This document shows positions 45,940 to 55,128 of a stretch of 64,000 nucleotides of DNA, piece by piece. Below the pieces are notes generated by a model that saw nothing but the letters and a program-made list of their open reading frames with translations, did no database searches and was not told where the DNA came from. The position numbers and the translations under genes are program-made. The stretch is from JBEVNR01 sp040507985 (lineage in GTDB: Bacteria; Pseudomonadota; Alphaproteobacteria; Rickettsiales; UBA6187), in NCBI GenBank assembly GCA_040507985.1, contig JBEVNR010000016.1, positions 1 through 64,000 of the forward strand, in the 5' to 3' direction. Within the stretch, counting starts at the first letter, position 1, and every line of letters starts with the position of its first letter.

Positions 45940-47172
45940 CTAAGGCGCATCCAATGCGTCAAGCAGCGTTTCTACGGCGATGGAATAACGTTGTCTCTTT
46001 CCCTCTTTTCCTCCCACGGCGAGGCGGTGGCGCAATCCTTTGGCGGCGCTTATCCACATAAACGCGCAGCCGCCGAAATCTTGCGAGGCGCATTCGACGA
46101 TTTTCCCTCCCCGGGGAACGAACAACAGGTTCGTCAGGCCGGCTCCGTGGGTGGCGACGAGGGTGCGGGCACGTCGAAAGGCGAAGAATTGTTCCCTTAA
46201 ACTCATTTCGCCGGGAACGATCGTTTCAAAACCGCGTTCGCGCAACACGGACTCTATTTCGCCCTCGTTTTCTAAGTGCCGCAACTTCGCGTCGCGCCGC
46301 GACACATAAAAATCTTTATCGGGCGCGGCGTCAATTGCGCCGTAGCGCCTCGCCAGCAAGCCGTCAATGAAGGCGACGTATTCCGGCGAAAAAAACGCGC
46401 CCGTTTTTCCCGTCGTGCTATAGTCCGGCACGGCCATGGAAGGGCACAGCAATTTTTCGCGCGGCGACAGGCGTAACAGGGACGTTTCCGGAAATGCCTT
46501 AATAATTTCGTCGTAGATTTCTTCTTGGACGGCGCTGAGATCGGTGCGCGTCACGATGACGACCGGCCGCTTCGGACGATGCGTTCTCGTGAGGAAAAGA
46601 TGCAACGTCGTCATATATTCCGCAAGAAAATGGAAATATTGCCGATGGCCTCGACGCACGCCAAGCATAGGCAGATACAGCGTTTCAGGGTCGCCTTTTA
46701 CCGATTTTAGCGTCGCTATTTTCGAGTAATTCCGTTCCGCCGCTCCCCATGCGGTGGGAGCGACGACGGCGCCGCCGTCTATCGCCGTGCCCGTGTGGCC
46801 GAGCAACGTCGCGTTGCGATGCAGCGTGACGGTAAATTCAACGCCCAATTCTTTTGGGACCGGCTCTCGACGAAACTCCATGTAACGACGCGCATCGCGG
46901 TCAAAATCTATGCCGAACGCCTCAGGCGGCGCCGACCGAAACTCTCGGTATAAAATTTCCGTCGATGTTATTCTCGCGTTTTGCAATTCCGGATAGTAAT
47001 TTAGGCGCTTCGCCGCAAAGGGGAAAAAGGCGAGCGCATGCCTGCGCAGCCGAGCGCGCACCGCGCGCAGGTTGACGAATCCGCTAAATCCGCTTTTTTT
47101 GTAGCGTTGGCCGGAAGGAGGGTCGATCATAAGCGGGAAAGGGATGGAAGCGTGGCGTATCGCTATTAACAT
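45940..47172 (-). CDS. GT61-family glycosyltransferase (DUF563)
   Basis: The C-terminal half carries the GT61 pattern: DFYVSRRDAKLRHLENEGEI, then FETIVPGEMSLREQ, then the diagnostic LVATHGAGLTNLLFVPRGGKIVE. These enzymes transfer sugars such as xylose or GlcNAc in eukaryotes and are found in bacterial surface-polysaccharide loci. The N-terminal part is basic and not recognised. Length is 410 residues. There are no other polysaccharide genes here, so the acceptor is unknown. It may be co-transcribed with the beta-barrel gene 51 bases upstream. Confidence 0.85.
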   Translation of the reverse strand: MLIAIRHASIPFPLMIDPPSGQRYKKSGFSGFVNLRAVRARLRRHALAFFPFAAKRLNYYPELQNARITSTEILYREFRSAPPEAFGIDFDRDARRYMEFRREPVPKELGVEFTVTLHRNATLLGHTGTAIDGGAVVAPTAWGAAERNYSKIATLKSVKGDPETLYLPMLGVRRGHRQYFHFLAEYMTTLHLFLTRTHRPKRPVVIVTRTDLSAVQEEIYDEIIKAFPETSLLRLSPREKLLCPSMAVPDYSTTGKTGAFFSPEYVAFIDGLLARRYGAIDAAPDKDFYVSRRDAKLRHLENEGEIESVLRERGFETIVPGEMSLREQFFAFRRARTLVATHGAGLTNLLFVPRGGKIVECASQDFGGCAFMWISAAKGLRHRLAVGGKEGKRQRYSIAVETLLDALDAP

Positions 47173-47223
47173 AAACGAAAAAAAGCGTCGGACAAGAGGC
47201 GAGAAGTTAAATCGCTACAGGCT

Positions 47224-48111
47224 CTAAAATCGCCGCCATAGCATGAGGTTTACCTCCTCTCCCTTCAGGACGTCCCTGCCGCCCAGCGGAAACGCGGCGC
47301 CGACGGCGAGGGAAAGCGACTCGCTGACGTGTCGCCCCAGAGTGAAGCGTTGCGTGATAAGGTCATAGTCGCCGTCGAGCGGTTTTTCCTCCTTCCCTGT
47401 TGCGCCTCCGGCAGTGAAGTCAAAAAAAGTTTGCGACCATAAAAAATAGGGATGGACCTCGAACCCTTCGGTAAACTCCGCGACGTAGCGGAACCTGCTC
47501 GCATTTATGGTAAATTTTTCGTCGAAAAAACGTTCCCCGACGCCGAATTCCGCGTTGTAGAAGCGATCGATGGCTATGTCGCCGCACGCGGCGCACCGGC
47601 GAAAGCGTTTCGTCGGCAGTTTTTTCCCGTATATTCCCTTTAGCGTCCAGCCGTAGGTTTTCGGTCCGAACGTGCGCGCTTCGTCGTCTCCGCCGGACCG
47701 AAACCCGGGCAACAATGCATCAAGCTGCACCGCGCCGATAACGTTTTTCGAGGCGGGATCGAAGACCGTCTTGCGCACGAAATAGGTTTGCTCTTCGTGC
47801 GCCGTGGCGTCGAACGCGGTTTGATGGCGCAATCCGTCTTGCCTGGCGTAGGCGAAACGCTGTTTCGTGCCGAGCGTAAACCCGTCGCCGACGCCGTATT
47901 CCGCGAATATTTCGCCCCCGATTTTTCGGTAGCGCTCCACGGCGTAGCTCTTCCATCCGTAATAGGGATCGTACGCGCGGTCGGCGGCGTAGAAATACGT
48001 CTTATACATCGCTTGCCCCTTGCCGTCCTCCACCGGCCACGCGCCGGCGCGCGCGTTTTGCCGGGCGAAAAGCGCCGCGAACGTGACCGTTACCAAAGCG
48101 AAGCGAATCAT
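47224..48111 (-). CDS. Predicted outer-membrane beta-barrel protein
   Basis: From the ATG at 48109-48111 the 295-residue protein has a signal peptide (about 22 residues, ARA) and then alternating aromatic/polar strands. It ends in LMLWRRF, the aromatic C-terminal residue used for outer-membrane insertion. A pair of Cys in RRCAACGD may form a loop disulfide. No specific transport family is recognised. The longer frame to 48216 overlaps gpmI and lacks protein-like character. It follows gpmI by 8 bases and is probably co-transcribed. Confidence 0.65.
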   Translation of the reverse strand: MIRFALVTVTFAALFARQNARAGAWPVEDGKGQAMYKTYFYAADRAYDPYYGWKSYAVERYRKIGGEIFAEYGVGDGFTLGTKQRFAYARQDGLRHQTAFDATAHEEQTYFVRKTVFDPASKNVIGAVQLDALLPGFRSGGDDEARTFGPKTYGWTLKGIYGKKLPTKRFRRCAACGDIAIDRFYNAEFGVGERFFDEKFTINASRFRYVAEFTEGFEVHPYFLWSQTFFDFTAGGATGKEEKPLDGDYDLITQRFTLGRHVSESLSLAVGAAFPLGGRDVLKGEEVNLMLWRRF

Positions 48112-48119
48112 GAAGGTCT

Positions 48120-49664
48120 TTATCGCCCGGCGCCGCCTTGAATCAACGAACGCCCCGTCATTTCGGCGGGAACGGGCAACCCCATCAATTGCAGGACGGT
48201 AGGGGCGACGTCGCACAGACGTCCGTCCGCAAGGTCGAATTTTTCCGCCGACGCCAGCACGAACGGCACGGGCAACACGGTATGGGCGGTATGGGCGCCC
48301 CCCTTGCCGTCGGTCATTTGCTCGGCATTGCCGTGGTCGGCGGTGACGACGACCGCTCCGCCGAGGGCCAGCGCTTTCGGTACGATGCGGGCAAGGCAGG
48401 CGTCGACGGCCTCGGCGGCCTTGACGGCGGCGGCGAAATTTCCCGTATGCCCGACCATGTCGGCGTTGGCGTAGTTGACGACGATAAAATCGTATGCGCC
48501 CATACGTTCGATCAGTTTTTCCGTCACGTCGAACGCCGACATTTCGGGCTTGAGGTCGTAGGTGGCCACGTTCGGGGAGGGCGCCATCACGCGATCTTCA
48601 CCGGGGAACGGGTCTTCCCGACCTCCGTTAAAGAAAAACGTAACGTGGGCGTATTTTTCCGTTTCGGCGACGTGAAGTTGCGTTTTTCCGGCGCCGGAGA
48701 TGACTTCGCTTAACAGGTTGGCGTAATTTTGCGGAGGGAACAAGACGTGCGCTCTGTCGTTGAAGGCGGCGTCGTACTCCGTCATCGAGATAAGGCAAGC
48801 CCATTTCGGGGCATGTTTTCGGACGAAGCCTTTATATTGTCCGGCGGAGACGGCGTCGAACGTTTGCCGCATGCGGTCGGACCGAAAGTTTGCGGAGAGA
48901 AACGCGTCGCCGTTCTTCGCTCCGGGCGCGCCGCGCCGCGCGGCGGGGGGAATGAACTCGTCATACGTGCCTTGGGCGTAACAGTCGCGCACATAGTCGA
49001 GCGGATCGTCGAAACGGGTTTTGGATTGCGCCGCCACGACGGCATTATACGCTGCCTCTGTGCGTTCGTGGCGGTTGTCGCGATCCATGGCGTAATAACG
49101 ACCGCAGACGCTATCGACGGAAACGGCGTCGCCGTAGGGGAGCAATTCTTCCAAAAACCCTTCTAATTCGTCCAATGCGCTTTTTGGCGGCACGTCGCGC
49201 CCGTCGGTGACGATATGCAGGCTCGTCGAAACGCCGGCGTCGGCGAAAATTTTTACCAAGGCGATGATATGGTCGCGGTGCGAATGCACTCCTCCGCGCG
49301 ACGCCATGCCGAAAAGATGCAGGCGGCCGCCGGACGCCCTGAGGGCGTCTATCGCGGCGACGAGGGCCGGTAACCGCGCCGCCCCCCCGTTTTTAAACGC
49401 GGCGTCGATGCGCGGAAGATTCTGCATCACGATGCGCCCGGCGCCGATATTCATATGGCCGACTTCGGAATTGCCCATTTGCCCATCGGGCAAGCCGACC
49501 GCCGCGCCCGACGTCTCTAGCGAGCTATGCGGATAAGTCGCCAGCAAGGCGTCGTAAAACGGCGTCGCCGCATGGGCGATGGCGTTGTCCGGGGCGGCCG
49601 GGCGCTCTCCCCAGCCGTCTAAAATACAGAGCAGAACGGGTTTTTTCGCCGCCGACACATTCAT
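48120..49664 (-). CDS. gpmI: 2,3-bisphosphoglycerate-independent phosphoglycerate mutase
   Basis: GpmI interconverts 3- and 2-phosphoglycerate in glycolysis using two manganese ions. The protein shows LCILDGWGERPAAPDNAI, the phospho-Ser loop MGNSEVGHMNIGAGRIV and the GRDVPP motif. The metal sites NYANADMVGHTGN and VVTADHGNAEQM complete it. The open frame extends 26 codons further upstream, but homology starts at MNVSAAKKPVLLC, so the ATG at 49662-49664 is chosen. Length is 514 residues. A tRNA-Gln gene lies 46 bases upstream on the same strand. Confidence 0.97.
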   Translation of the reverse strand: MNVSAAKKPVLLCILDGWGERPAAPDNAIAHAATPFYDALLATYPHSSLETSGAAVGLPDGQMGNSEVGHMNIGAGRIVMQNLPRIDAAFKNGGAARLPALVAAIDALRASGGRLHLFGMASRGGVHSHRDHIIALVKIFADAGVSTSLHIVTDGRDVPPKSALDELEGFLEELLPYGDAVSVDSVCGRYYAMDRDNRHERTEAAYNAVVAAQSKTRFDDPLDYVRDCYAQGTYDEFIPPAARRGAPGAKNGDAFLSANFRSDRMRQTFDAVSAGQYKGFVRKHAPKWACLISMTEYDAAFNDRAHVLFPPQNYANLLSEVISGAGKTQLHVAETEKYAHVTFFFNGGREDPFPGEDRVMAPSPNVATYDLKPEMSAFDVTEKLIERMGAYDFIVVNYANADMVGHTGNFAAAVKAAEAVDACLARIVPKALALGGAVVVTADHGNAEQMTDGKGGAHTAHTVLPVPFVLASAEKFDLADGRLCDVAPTVLQLMGLPVPAEMTGRSLIQGGAGR

Positions 49665-49710
49665 AAGGAAATCAAAACGTATGAAGAGGAACGATGCAGG
49701 AAATTTAAAG

Positions 49711-49785
49711 TGGCTGGGATGGCAGGATTCGAACCTGCGCATGGCGGTACCAAAAACCGCTGCCTTACCGCTTGGCTACATCCCA
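49711..49785 (-). tRNA. tRNA-Gln (UUG)
   Basis: Read on the minus strand the 75 bases fold as a full cloverleaf. The acceptor stem is TGGGATG/CATCCCA, the D arm has GCC/GGC, and the anticodon stem GCGGT/ACCGC holds the loop TTTTGGT (anticodon TTG). The T arm GCAGG-TTCGAAT-CCTGC is followed by G and an encoded CCA. The sequence is very close to other bacterial glutamine tRNAs. Confidence 0.97.
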
Positions 49786-49938
49786 ACATATGCCTGACGC
49801 GCATTTATATTAAAACTATTAAAACGCGCGTGCACATGCTTATAATAAAAATCGCCGTTATCCGCAAGTTTTTTTTGACGTCCAATAACCAACGCGGATA
49901 AAATGCTTTCTTCCAACGCCATACGCACGGAGCGCCCG

Positions 49939-50676
49939 ATGTCCGAATCCCGTTCGCCTACCGCCGCCGTCTTGCTTATCGGAAACGAACTGCTTTCCGG
50001 CCGTACGCAAGACCTTAATTTACGCCATATCGCCGTTTCGCTCGCGACAATCGGCGTCCGGTTACAGGAATGTCGCGTCGTTCCGGACGTCGAGGGGCGC
50101 ATCGTAGACGCGCTGAACGCGCTCCGGGCGGCGTATGACTACGTCTTTACCACCGGCGGCATCGGCCCGACGCACGACGACGTCACCGCCGCCTGCGTCG
50201 CCAAGGCGTTCGGAAGAACGTTAGAGACGCATCCGGACGCGCTCCGCGCGCTGATCGAAGAATACGGAGGCGAAGAAAATCTGAACGAAGGCCGACGCCG
50301 CATGGCGATTTTTCCGAAGGGCGCCGGATTGATTCGCAACTCGGCAAGCGGCGCGCCCGGATTTTTCGTCGAAAACGTGTTCGTCATGGCCGGCATTCCC
50401 CGCATTATGCGGGCGATGCTCGACGCCGCGCTGCCGTTGCTTGAGAGGGGCGATCCGGTGTTGTCCGCAGAGGTGCGCGTCACCAAGGCCGAAAGCCTGT
50501 TTGCGGAGGAATTGACGCGCATACAGGAAGAGTTTGCGCCGCACGTCGATCTCGGAAGCTATCCCGCGACGAAGGACGGCGAAAAATTTGCGACCATCGT
50601 CGTGCGGGGCGTCGACGCCGCGCTGGTGGAAAAGGCGGCGGAGGAAGTGCGCAAGCGCATCGCTACAATCTCTTAG
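49939..50676 (+). CDS. CinA-type molybdopterin-binding-domain protein
   Basis: The protein has the MoCF/CinA N-terminal domain: AAVLLIGNELLSGRTQDLN, VFTTGGIGPTHDDVTAACVAKAFG and the GAPGFFVENVFVMAGIP segment. It is 245 residues and lacks the C-terminal nicotinamide-nucleotide amidase domain (PncC) of full-length CinA, so it matches the short alphaproteobacterial type. The biochemical role of the short form is not settled. ATG 49939 with a GGAG upstream is chosen over 49903. Its stop overlaps that of metG tail to tail. Confidence 0.88.
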   Translation: MSESRSPTAAVLLIGNELLSGRTQDLNLRHIAVSLATIGVRLQECRVVPDVEGRIVDALNALRAAYDYVFTTGGIGPTHDDVTAACVAKAFGRTLETHPDALRALIEEYGGEENLNEGRRRMAIFPKGAGLIRNSASGAPGFFVENVFVMAGIPRIMRAMLDAALPLLERGDPVLSAEVRVTKAESLFAEELTRIQEEFAPHVDLGSYPATKDGEKFATIVVRGVDAALVEKAAEEVRKRIATIS

Positions 50677-52223
50677 CTAAGGCGCGGAAACGCCGCTTTT
50701 GGGACCTCAATTTTTTCGCCGGGCGTCAAGGCGCGTTCGGCGCGTATCGCGCTAAGGCCGCGCGCGCTTTCGGGAACGTTCAGCGCGTCCAGCAACGCCC
50801 CCGCTCCGACGGGAGCGAAGGGAAGCAAGGCGACGGCGATGCAGCGCACGCATTCGGCGGCCACGTAGAGAACGGCGCCGGCGCCGGCGGGATCGGTCTT
50901 CCTTAAGGCCCACGGCGCGGCGGCGTCGAAATATTCGTTGGCGGCGTTGGCGAGGGCGATAATTTCCCCGATCGCCTTATGGAAGGCGAAGTCGCGCATC
51001 GCCTCGCGCATTGCGTCGGGCAAGGCGTAGCATTGCGCGAGCAACGCGTTCGCCGCCGGATCGATTCCGGGCATGGGCAATGCGCCTTCGTCATTTTTGG
51101 CGATCATAGACAGGCTACGCTGCGCCAGATTGCCGATTTTATTGGAAAGCTCGGCGTTCGCCAGTTCCGCCACGCGCTCGCTGCTAAAATTTCCGTCGTT
51201 GCCGAACGGCATTTCGCGCAACAGAAAATACCGCGCGCGCTCCTGCCCGTATTTTTCCGCCAGATCGTCGGGCGAGACGACGTTGCCGAGCGACTTCGAC
51301 ATTTTTTCTCCTTCCACCGTCCACCAGCCGTGGGCGACGACGCGATGCGGCAAGGGAATGTCGGCGGCCATCAGCATCGCCGGCCAATAGACGGCGTGAA
51401 ACCGCAGGATGTCTTTGCCGACGACGTGCGTCCGGTCGCCGCCACGCCAAAATTTTTGATAGTTCGGGGCGCTTTCGTCGGGAAAGCCCAGGGCGGACAG
51501 ATAGTTCGCGAGCGCGTCTACCCACACGTACATCACGTGGCTTGCGTCGCCGGGAACGGGCACGCCCCATGTGCATGCGGTGCGCGAAATCGACAAATCT
51601 TTCAGCGCGCCCTCTTTTTTCTCCTTTCCGCCGCGTACAAACGCCGCCACTTCGTTTAATCGCGACGCCGGTCGCACGAAATCCGGCCGCTCCTCGTAAA
51701 GTTTCAACAACGCGTCCTGCATCGAGGAAAGACGGAAGAAATAGCTTTCCTCCTCCACCCAATCGACGTCGGCGCCGGTGGGGGCCTTGCCGCTCACCAA
51801 TTCCGACGCGTCGTAAAACGCCTCGTCGCGCACCGCGTACCATCCGGCGTAGCTGCCCTTATAGATGTGTCCGCGCTCCTCCAGCCGTTTCCACAAGGCT
51901 TGCGCCGACGTCTTATGCCGTTCTTCGGTGGTGCGGATGAAATCGTCGTTGGTGACGTTCAGCACGTTTTCCCCTCCGGCGACGAGACGTCGGAAGCGCT
52001 CCGCCACGCCGTCGACGAAGTTTTGCGTTGGCATGTTCTTGGCCTCCGCCGCCCGGGCGACCTTTTGTCCGTGTTCGTCGCATCCGGTCAAGAAAAAAAC
52101 GGCGTCGCCGTCCAGTCGCCAAAACCGCGCCATGGCGTCGGCGGCAACGGTGGTATAGGCATGGCCGATATGCGGCGCGTCGTTGACGTAATAAATGGGG
52201 GTGGAAATAAAGCGGGAGGTCAT
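50673..52223 (-). CDS. metG: Methionine--tRNA ligase
   Basis: MetG charges tRNA-Met. The protein shows the HIGH motif (HIGHAYTTVAADAMARFW), TGCDEHGQKV and the KMSKS motif in GEKMSKSLGNVVSP. An anticodon-binding helical domain follows. There is no Cys-rich zinc knuckle and no C-terminal tRNA-binding extension, so it is the compact form at 516 residues. The start is the ATG at 52221-52223 (MTSRFISTPIYY); the upstream extension is not homologous. It is divergent from the rimP-nusA operon. Confidence 0.96.
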   Translation of the reverse strand: MTSRFISTPIYYVNDAPHIGHAYTTVAADAMARFWRLDGDAVFFLTGCDEHGQKVARAAEAKNMPTQNFVDGVAERFRRLVAGGENVLNVTNDDFIRTTEERHKTSAQALWKRLEERGHIYKGSYAGWYAVRDEAFYDASELVSGKAPTGADVDWVEEESYFFRLSSMQDALLKLYEERPDFVRPASRLNEVAAFVRGGKEKKEGALKDLSISRTACTWGVPVPGDASHVMYVWVDALANYLSALGFPDESAPNYQKFWRGGDRTHVVGKDILRFHAVYWPAMLMAADIPLPHRVVAHGWWTVEGEKMSKSLGNVVSPDDLAEKYGQERARYFLLREMPFGNDGNFSSERVAELANAELSNKIGNLAQRSLSMIAKNDEGALPMPGIDPAANALLAQCYALPDAMREAMRDFAFHKAIGEIIALANAANEYFDAAAPWALRKTDPAGAGAVLYVAAECVRCIAVALLPFAPVGAGALLDALNVPESARGLSAIRAERALTPGEKIEVPKAAFPRLS

Positions 52224-52321
52224 AAAGTCGGCGCCCTTATGGAGAATAACTCGCGCTACCATAACTAAAAGCCGCGCAAAGCTCAATCGCTCAATGCGGC
52301 GCCGCAAGGCAAAAACGACGC

Positions 52322-52349
52322 TTGCTTTAAGCGCAAAAAACGTTATAAT
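52322..52349 (+). promoter_or_regulatory. Strong promoter ahead of rimP-nusA-infB
   Basis: TTGCTT (52322-52327) and a perfect TATAAT (52344-52349) are separated by 16 bases. Transcription should begin near 52356, only about eight bases before a strong terminator hairpin. Confidence 0.7.
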
Positions 52350-52363
52350 CTTCGGTAACGTGG

Positions 52364-52402
52364 TCGGGCGCTCTTGGCAGTCAAGGGCGCCCGATTTTTT
52401 TT
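52364..52402 (+). terminator. Terminator/attenuator in the rimP leader
   Basis: TCGGGCGC-T-CTTG pairs with CAAG-G-GCGCCCGA around a five-base loop, a 13-step GC-rich stem, directly followed by eight T residues. It lies between the promoter and the rimP start, so it can act only as an attenuator or as the end of a very short RNA. Confidence 0.85.
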
Positions 52403-52453
52403 ATACGGACGTCGCCGACTTTTAGCGGCGGCGCATAACGTGGGAAACGTCGC

Positions 52454-53002
52454 ATGACGAACACCGTGGCGCTATTGCCTTCCGAACAACGCGTGGAGGA
52501 ATTGACGGTAGACTCTCTCGCTCATATGGGGTATGAAATTGCGCGCGTGCGGCTTAGCTCCGGCGCGCGCGACAAAACCTTGCAAATCATGATCGACCGC
52601 GTCGACGGCAAAAACGTGAACATTGACGATTGCGAAAAGGCCAGCATACAAATTTCGGCGACGCTCGACGTGCACGATCCGATAAGCGGCGCGTACCATC
52701 TGGAGGTTAGCTCTCCCGGAGTCGATCGTCCGCTCACCCGCCCGAAGCATTTCGCCGCGAACGTCGGACATGAGGCGAAAATCGAAACCCGCTCGCCCGT
52801 GGGAGGACGTCGGCGCTTTAAGGGAACGCTGCTTGAGGCGACGGAGGAAGGCGTGACGCTGCGGTGCGCTGCGGCGGGAGGAACGGAGGACGTGGCCATA
52901 CCTTTTGCCGCCGTCGGGAACGCGCACCTCGTGCTGACCGACGCGCTGCTTGCCGCTGCCGCGCAAGGCCAAACGAAAGAAGAAGAACGAAACGAACAAT
53001 AA
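52454..53002 (+). CDS. rimP: Ribosome maturation factor RimP
   Basis: RimP helps assemble the 30S subunit. The protein shows the N-terminal domain with LQIMIDR and the DDCEKASIQISATLDVHDPISGAYHLEVSSPGVDRPL signature, followed by the SH3-like C-terminal domain. Length is 182 residues with a charged tail. It starts the conserved rimP-nusA-ylxR-infB cluster, 21 bases ahead of nusA. Confidence 0.95.
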   Translation: MTNTVALLPSEQRVEELTVDSLAHMGYEIARVRLSSGARDKTLQIMIDRVDGKNVNIDDCEKASIQISATLDVHDPISGAYHLEVSSPGVDRPLTRPKHFAANVGHEAKIETRSPVGGRRRFKGTLLEATEEGVTLRCAAAGGTEDVAIPFAAVGNAHLVLTDALLAAAAQGQTKEEERNEQ

Positions 53003-53023
53003 GACGCAACACAAGGAGAACTC

Positions 53024-54607
53024 ATGTCGCTTTATGCCGGTAGCGCCGAAATTATTCAAGTCGCCGACGTGGTCGCCCGCGAGAAAGGCATTCCTAAAGA
53101 TTTGGTGGTCGACGCCATCGAGCAGGCCCTCGTTCGCCCGGCCGCGCGCCAGTATGGCGGCGACAAGGACATATCCGTGCACATCAATCGCCGAAGCGGC
53201 GACATAAAAACCTATCGGCTGCTGACGGTTGTGGAAGACGGCGCCGAGGTGGAGGACGAAAACGCCGAAAAAGTCATTCGCCAAAAAGACGCGTTCGATC
53301 TTTACGGCAACGCCAAAAAGACCGAGGGCGGCGAAAGCGTTCCCTACGTTCCCGGCGACGTCATCCGCGAAGAGCTTCCCCCCATCGACCTGCGGCGCGT
53401 AACGGCGCAAATCGCCAAGCAAGTCATCATTCAAAAAATTAAGGAGGCTGAGCGCGAGCGCGAATATAACGCCTTTATCGAGCGCATGGGCGAAATCGCG
53501 CACGGTTCGGTCAAGCGGGTGGAGTTCGGCAACGTCGTGGTCGATCTGGGCGGCGGCGTGGAAGCCATGCTGGCGCGCGACCACGTGATTCGCGGCGAAA
53601 ACTATAACGTGGGCGACCGGGTGCGCGCCCTCATCGCCAAGGTGCGGCGCGAAAACATTCTGCCGCAGATATTGTTGTCGCGCACCGCTCCGGAATTCAT
53701 GGCCAAATTGTTTAGCCTTGAGGTGCCGGAAATTTACGAAGGCATCATTCAAATAAAGTCGGTGGCGCGCGATCCCGGCTCCCGGGCGAAATTCGCGATT
53801 TATTCCGTCGATCCGAACATTGATCCGGTGGGGTCGTGCGTAGGCGTGCGGGGAAGCCGCGTGCAAGCGGTGAGCAACGAAATTTTAGGGGAAAAAATCG
53901 ATATCGTGCAATGGTCGTCGGATCCGGCGACGTTTCTGGTGAACGCCATCGCTCCCGCTAAGGTGTCGAAAGTCATCATCAACGAAGAAACCCGCACCAT
54001 GGACGTGGCGGTAGCGGAGGAAGAGCTGAGCATCGCCATCGGGCGGCGCGGGCAAAACGTGCGCCTGGCCTCCGACTTAATCGGCTGGCGCATCAACGTC
54101 ATGAGCGAAGAGGCCGAGGCGGCGAAGCGCTCGGAAGATTTTTCGGCCATTACCTCGTCGCTTATCGCGGCGCTCGACGTTGACGACATCATTGCGCATT
54201 TGCTGGCCGGCGAAGGATTTACCTCGCCTTCCGAAATCGCTTTTTCCGATTTGTCTGAGCTGGTGGCCATCGAAGGGTTCGACGAAAACATCGCGGCGGA
54301 ATTGCAGCGCCGCGCCTTGGCCTGGCGAGAAAACTGCATTCGCGAGGAAGAGGAGAAATTCGCCTCTTACGGCATGGAGGAAGGGCTTGTCGCGCTCATG
54401 GGCGAGGAAGCGGAGCGCACCGTCCTGATCGCCTTGGCGGAGGCGGACGTCAAGACGATCCACGACTTCGCGGATTTGTCGCGCGACGAATTGTTTGAAA
54501 TTATCGGCGAGGGCGCGATTAGCTTCGACCGGGCCGACGCCCTTATCATGAAGGCGCGGGAATCGTGGTTCGACGCCTCCGCCGACGAGCAAAAGGCGAC
54601 GTCGTAG
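53024..54607 (+). CDS. nusA: Transcription termination/antitermination factor NusA
   Basis: NusA binds RNA polymerase and nascent RNA and modulates pausing. The order is: N-terminal polymerase-binding domain, S1 domain (GSVKRVEFGNVVVDLGGGVEAML), KH1 with GSCVGVRGSRVQAV, and KH2 with AIGRRGQNVRLASDLIGW. Two C-terminal acidic repeats follow (LLAGEGFTSPSEIAFSDLSEL and AEADVKTIHDFADLSRDELFEIIGE). At 527 residues it is a normal long form. AAGGAG lies before the ATG. The operon leader upstream of rimP holds a hairpin that NusA itself could act on. Confidence 0.97.
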   Translation: MSLYAGSAEIIQVADVVAREKGIPKDLVVDAIEQALVRPAARQYGGDKDISVHINRRSGDIKTYRLLTVVEDGAEVEDENAEKVIRQKDAFDLYGNAKKTEGGESVPYVPGDVIREELPPIDLRRVTAQIAKQVIIQKIKEAEREREYNAFIERMGEIAHGSVKRVEFGNVVVDLGGGVEAMLARDHVIRGENYNVGDRVRALIAKVRRENILPQILLSRTAPEFMAKLFSLEVPEIYEGIIQIKSVARDPGSRAKFAIYSVDPNIDPVGSCVGVRGSRVQAVSNEILGEKIDIVQWSSDPATFLVNAIAPAKVSKVIINEETRTMDVAVAEEELSIAIGRRGQNVRLASDLIGWRINVMSEEAEAAKRSEDFSAITSSLIAALDVDDIIAHLLAGEGFTSPSEIAFSDLSELVAIEGFDENIAAELQRRALAWRENCIREEEEKFASYGMEEGLVALMGEEAERTVLIALAEADVKTIHDFADLSRDELFEIIGEGAISFDRADALIMKARESWFDASADEQKATS

Positions 54608-54609
54608 CG

Positions 54610-55128
54610 ATGGATAAAAAAATTTTTCTTGCGGCCTCTCCGGAAGACGGCGTCGTGCGGCGCGTGACGAAGCCCTTGCCGTTCGTGAAGACGGCGGAGG
54701 TTCCGTGCGGGATGAACGCGTTAAGGGCGTGGGCGACGTCGGACGAGGCAAGGAAAATTTTCGGCGAAACTGCGTCTTTGGCGCACGACCTGGCGGAAAA
54801 AACGGCGTGCGACCTGCGGGAAGAGGCGCTACAATGCTTGCATTTCGTTAAAAAATCGGGAAAGCTCGTCTCTGGTTTTGAAACGATAAAACCGCTGCTG
54901 AAAAAAGCGGGAAAGGTGGCGGCGCTCTTGCAGGCGTGCGATTCCTCTCCGCGAGAGCGCCGGCGGCTCGCCGGCCAAAGAAGCGCGGAGGCGGTGGGCT
55001 GCTTTACCTCCGCCGAGCTGGGGACCGCCGTCGGTCGCCCGTCCTGTTGTCACGTGGCGGTGCTGCGAGGCGGCGAAAATCTATGGCGCGAGCGTTACGA
55101 ACTCTATAAAACATATATCGATGGTTAG
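54610..55128 (+). CDS. YlxR-L7Ae fusion protein with decayed YlxR half
   Basis: Position between nusA and infB and the C-terminal L7Ae-like domain (LHFVKKSGKLVSGFETIKPLLKKAGKVAALLQACDSS... FTSAELGTAVGR) identify this as the alphaproteobacterial YlxR/L7Ae RNA-binding protein. The N-terminal YlxR half is degenerate: the usual R-x-C-x-x-C/T-R signature is missing and only the order of strands and helices can be guessed. Length is 172 residues against about 200-230 for relatives. It starts 2 bases after nusA and overlaps infB. Confidence 0.75.
   Translation: MDKKIFLAASPEDGVVRRVTKPLPFVKTAEVPCGMNALRAWATSDEARKIFGETASLAHDLAEKTACDLREEALQCLHFVKKSGKLVSGFETIKPLLKKAGKVAALLQACDSSPRERRRLAGQRSAEAVGCFTSAELGTAVGRPSCCHVAVLRGGENLWRERYELYKTYIDG

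Noticed and set aside
52472..53866. 464-codon frame on the minus strand
   Set aside because: It is fully antisense to rimP and nusA, whose protein families are certain; the His/Arg-rich composition is typical of a GC-rich shadow frame.
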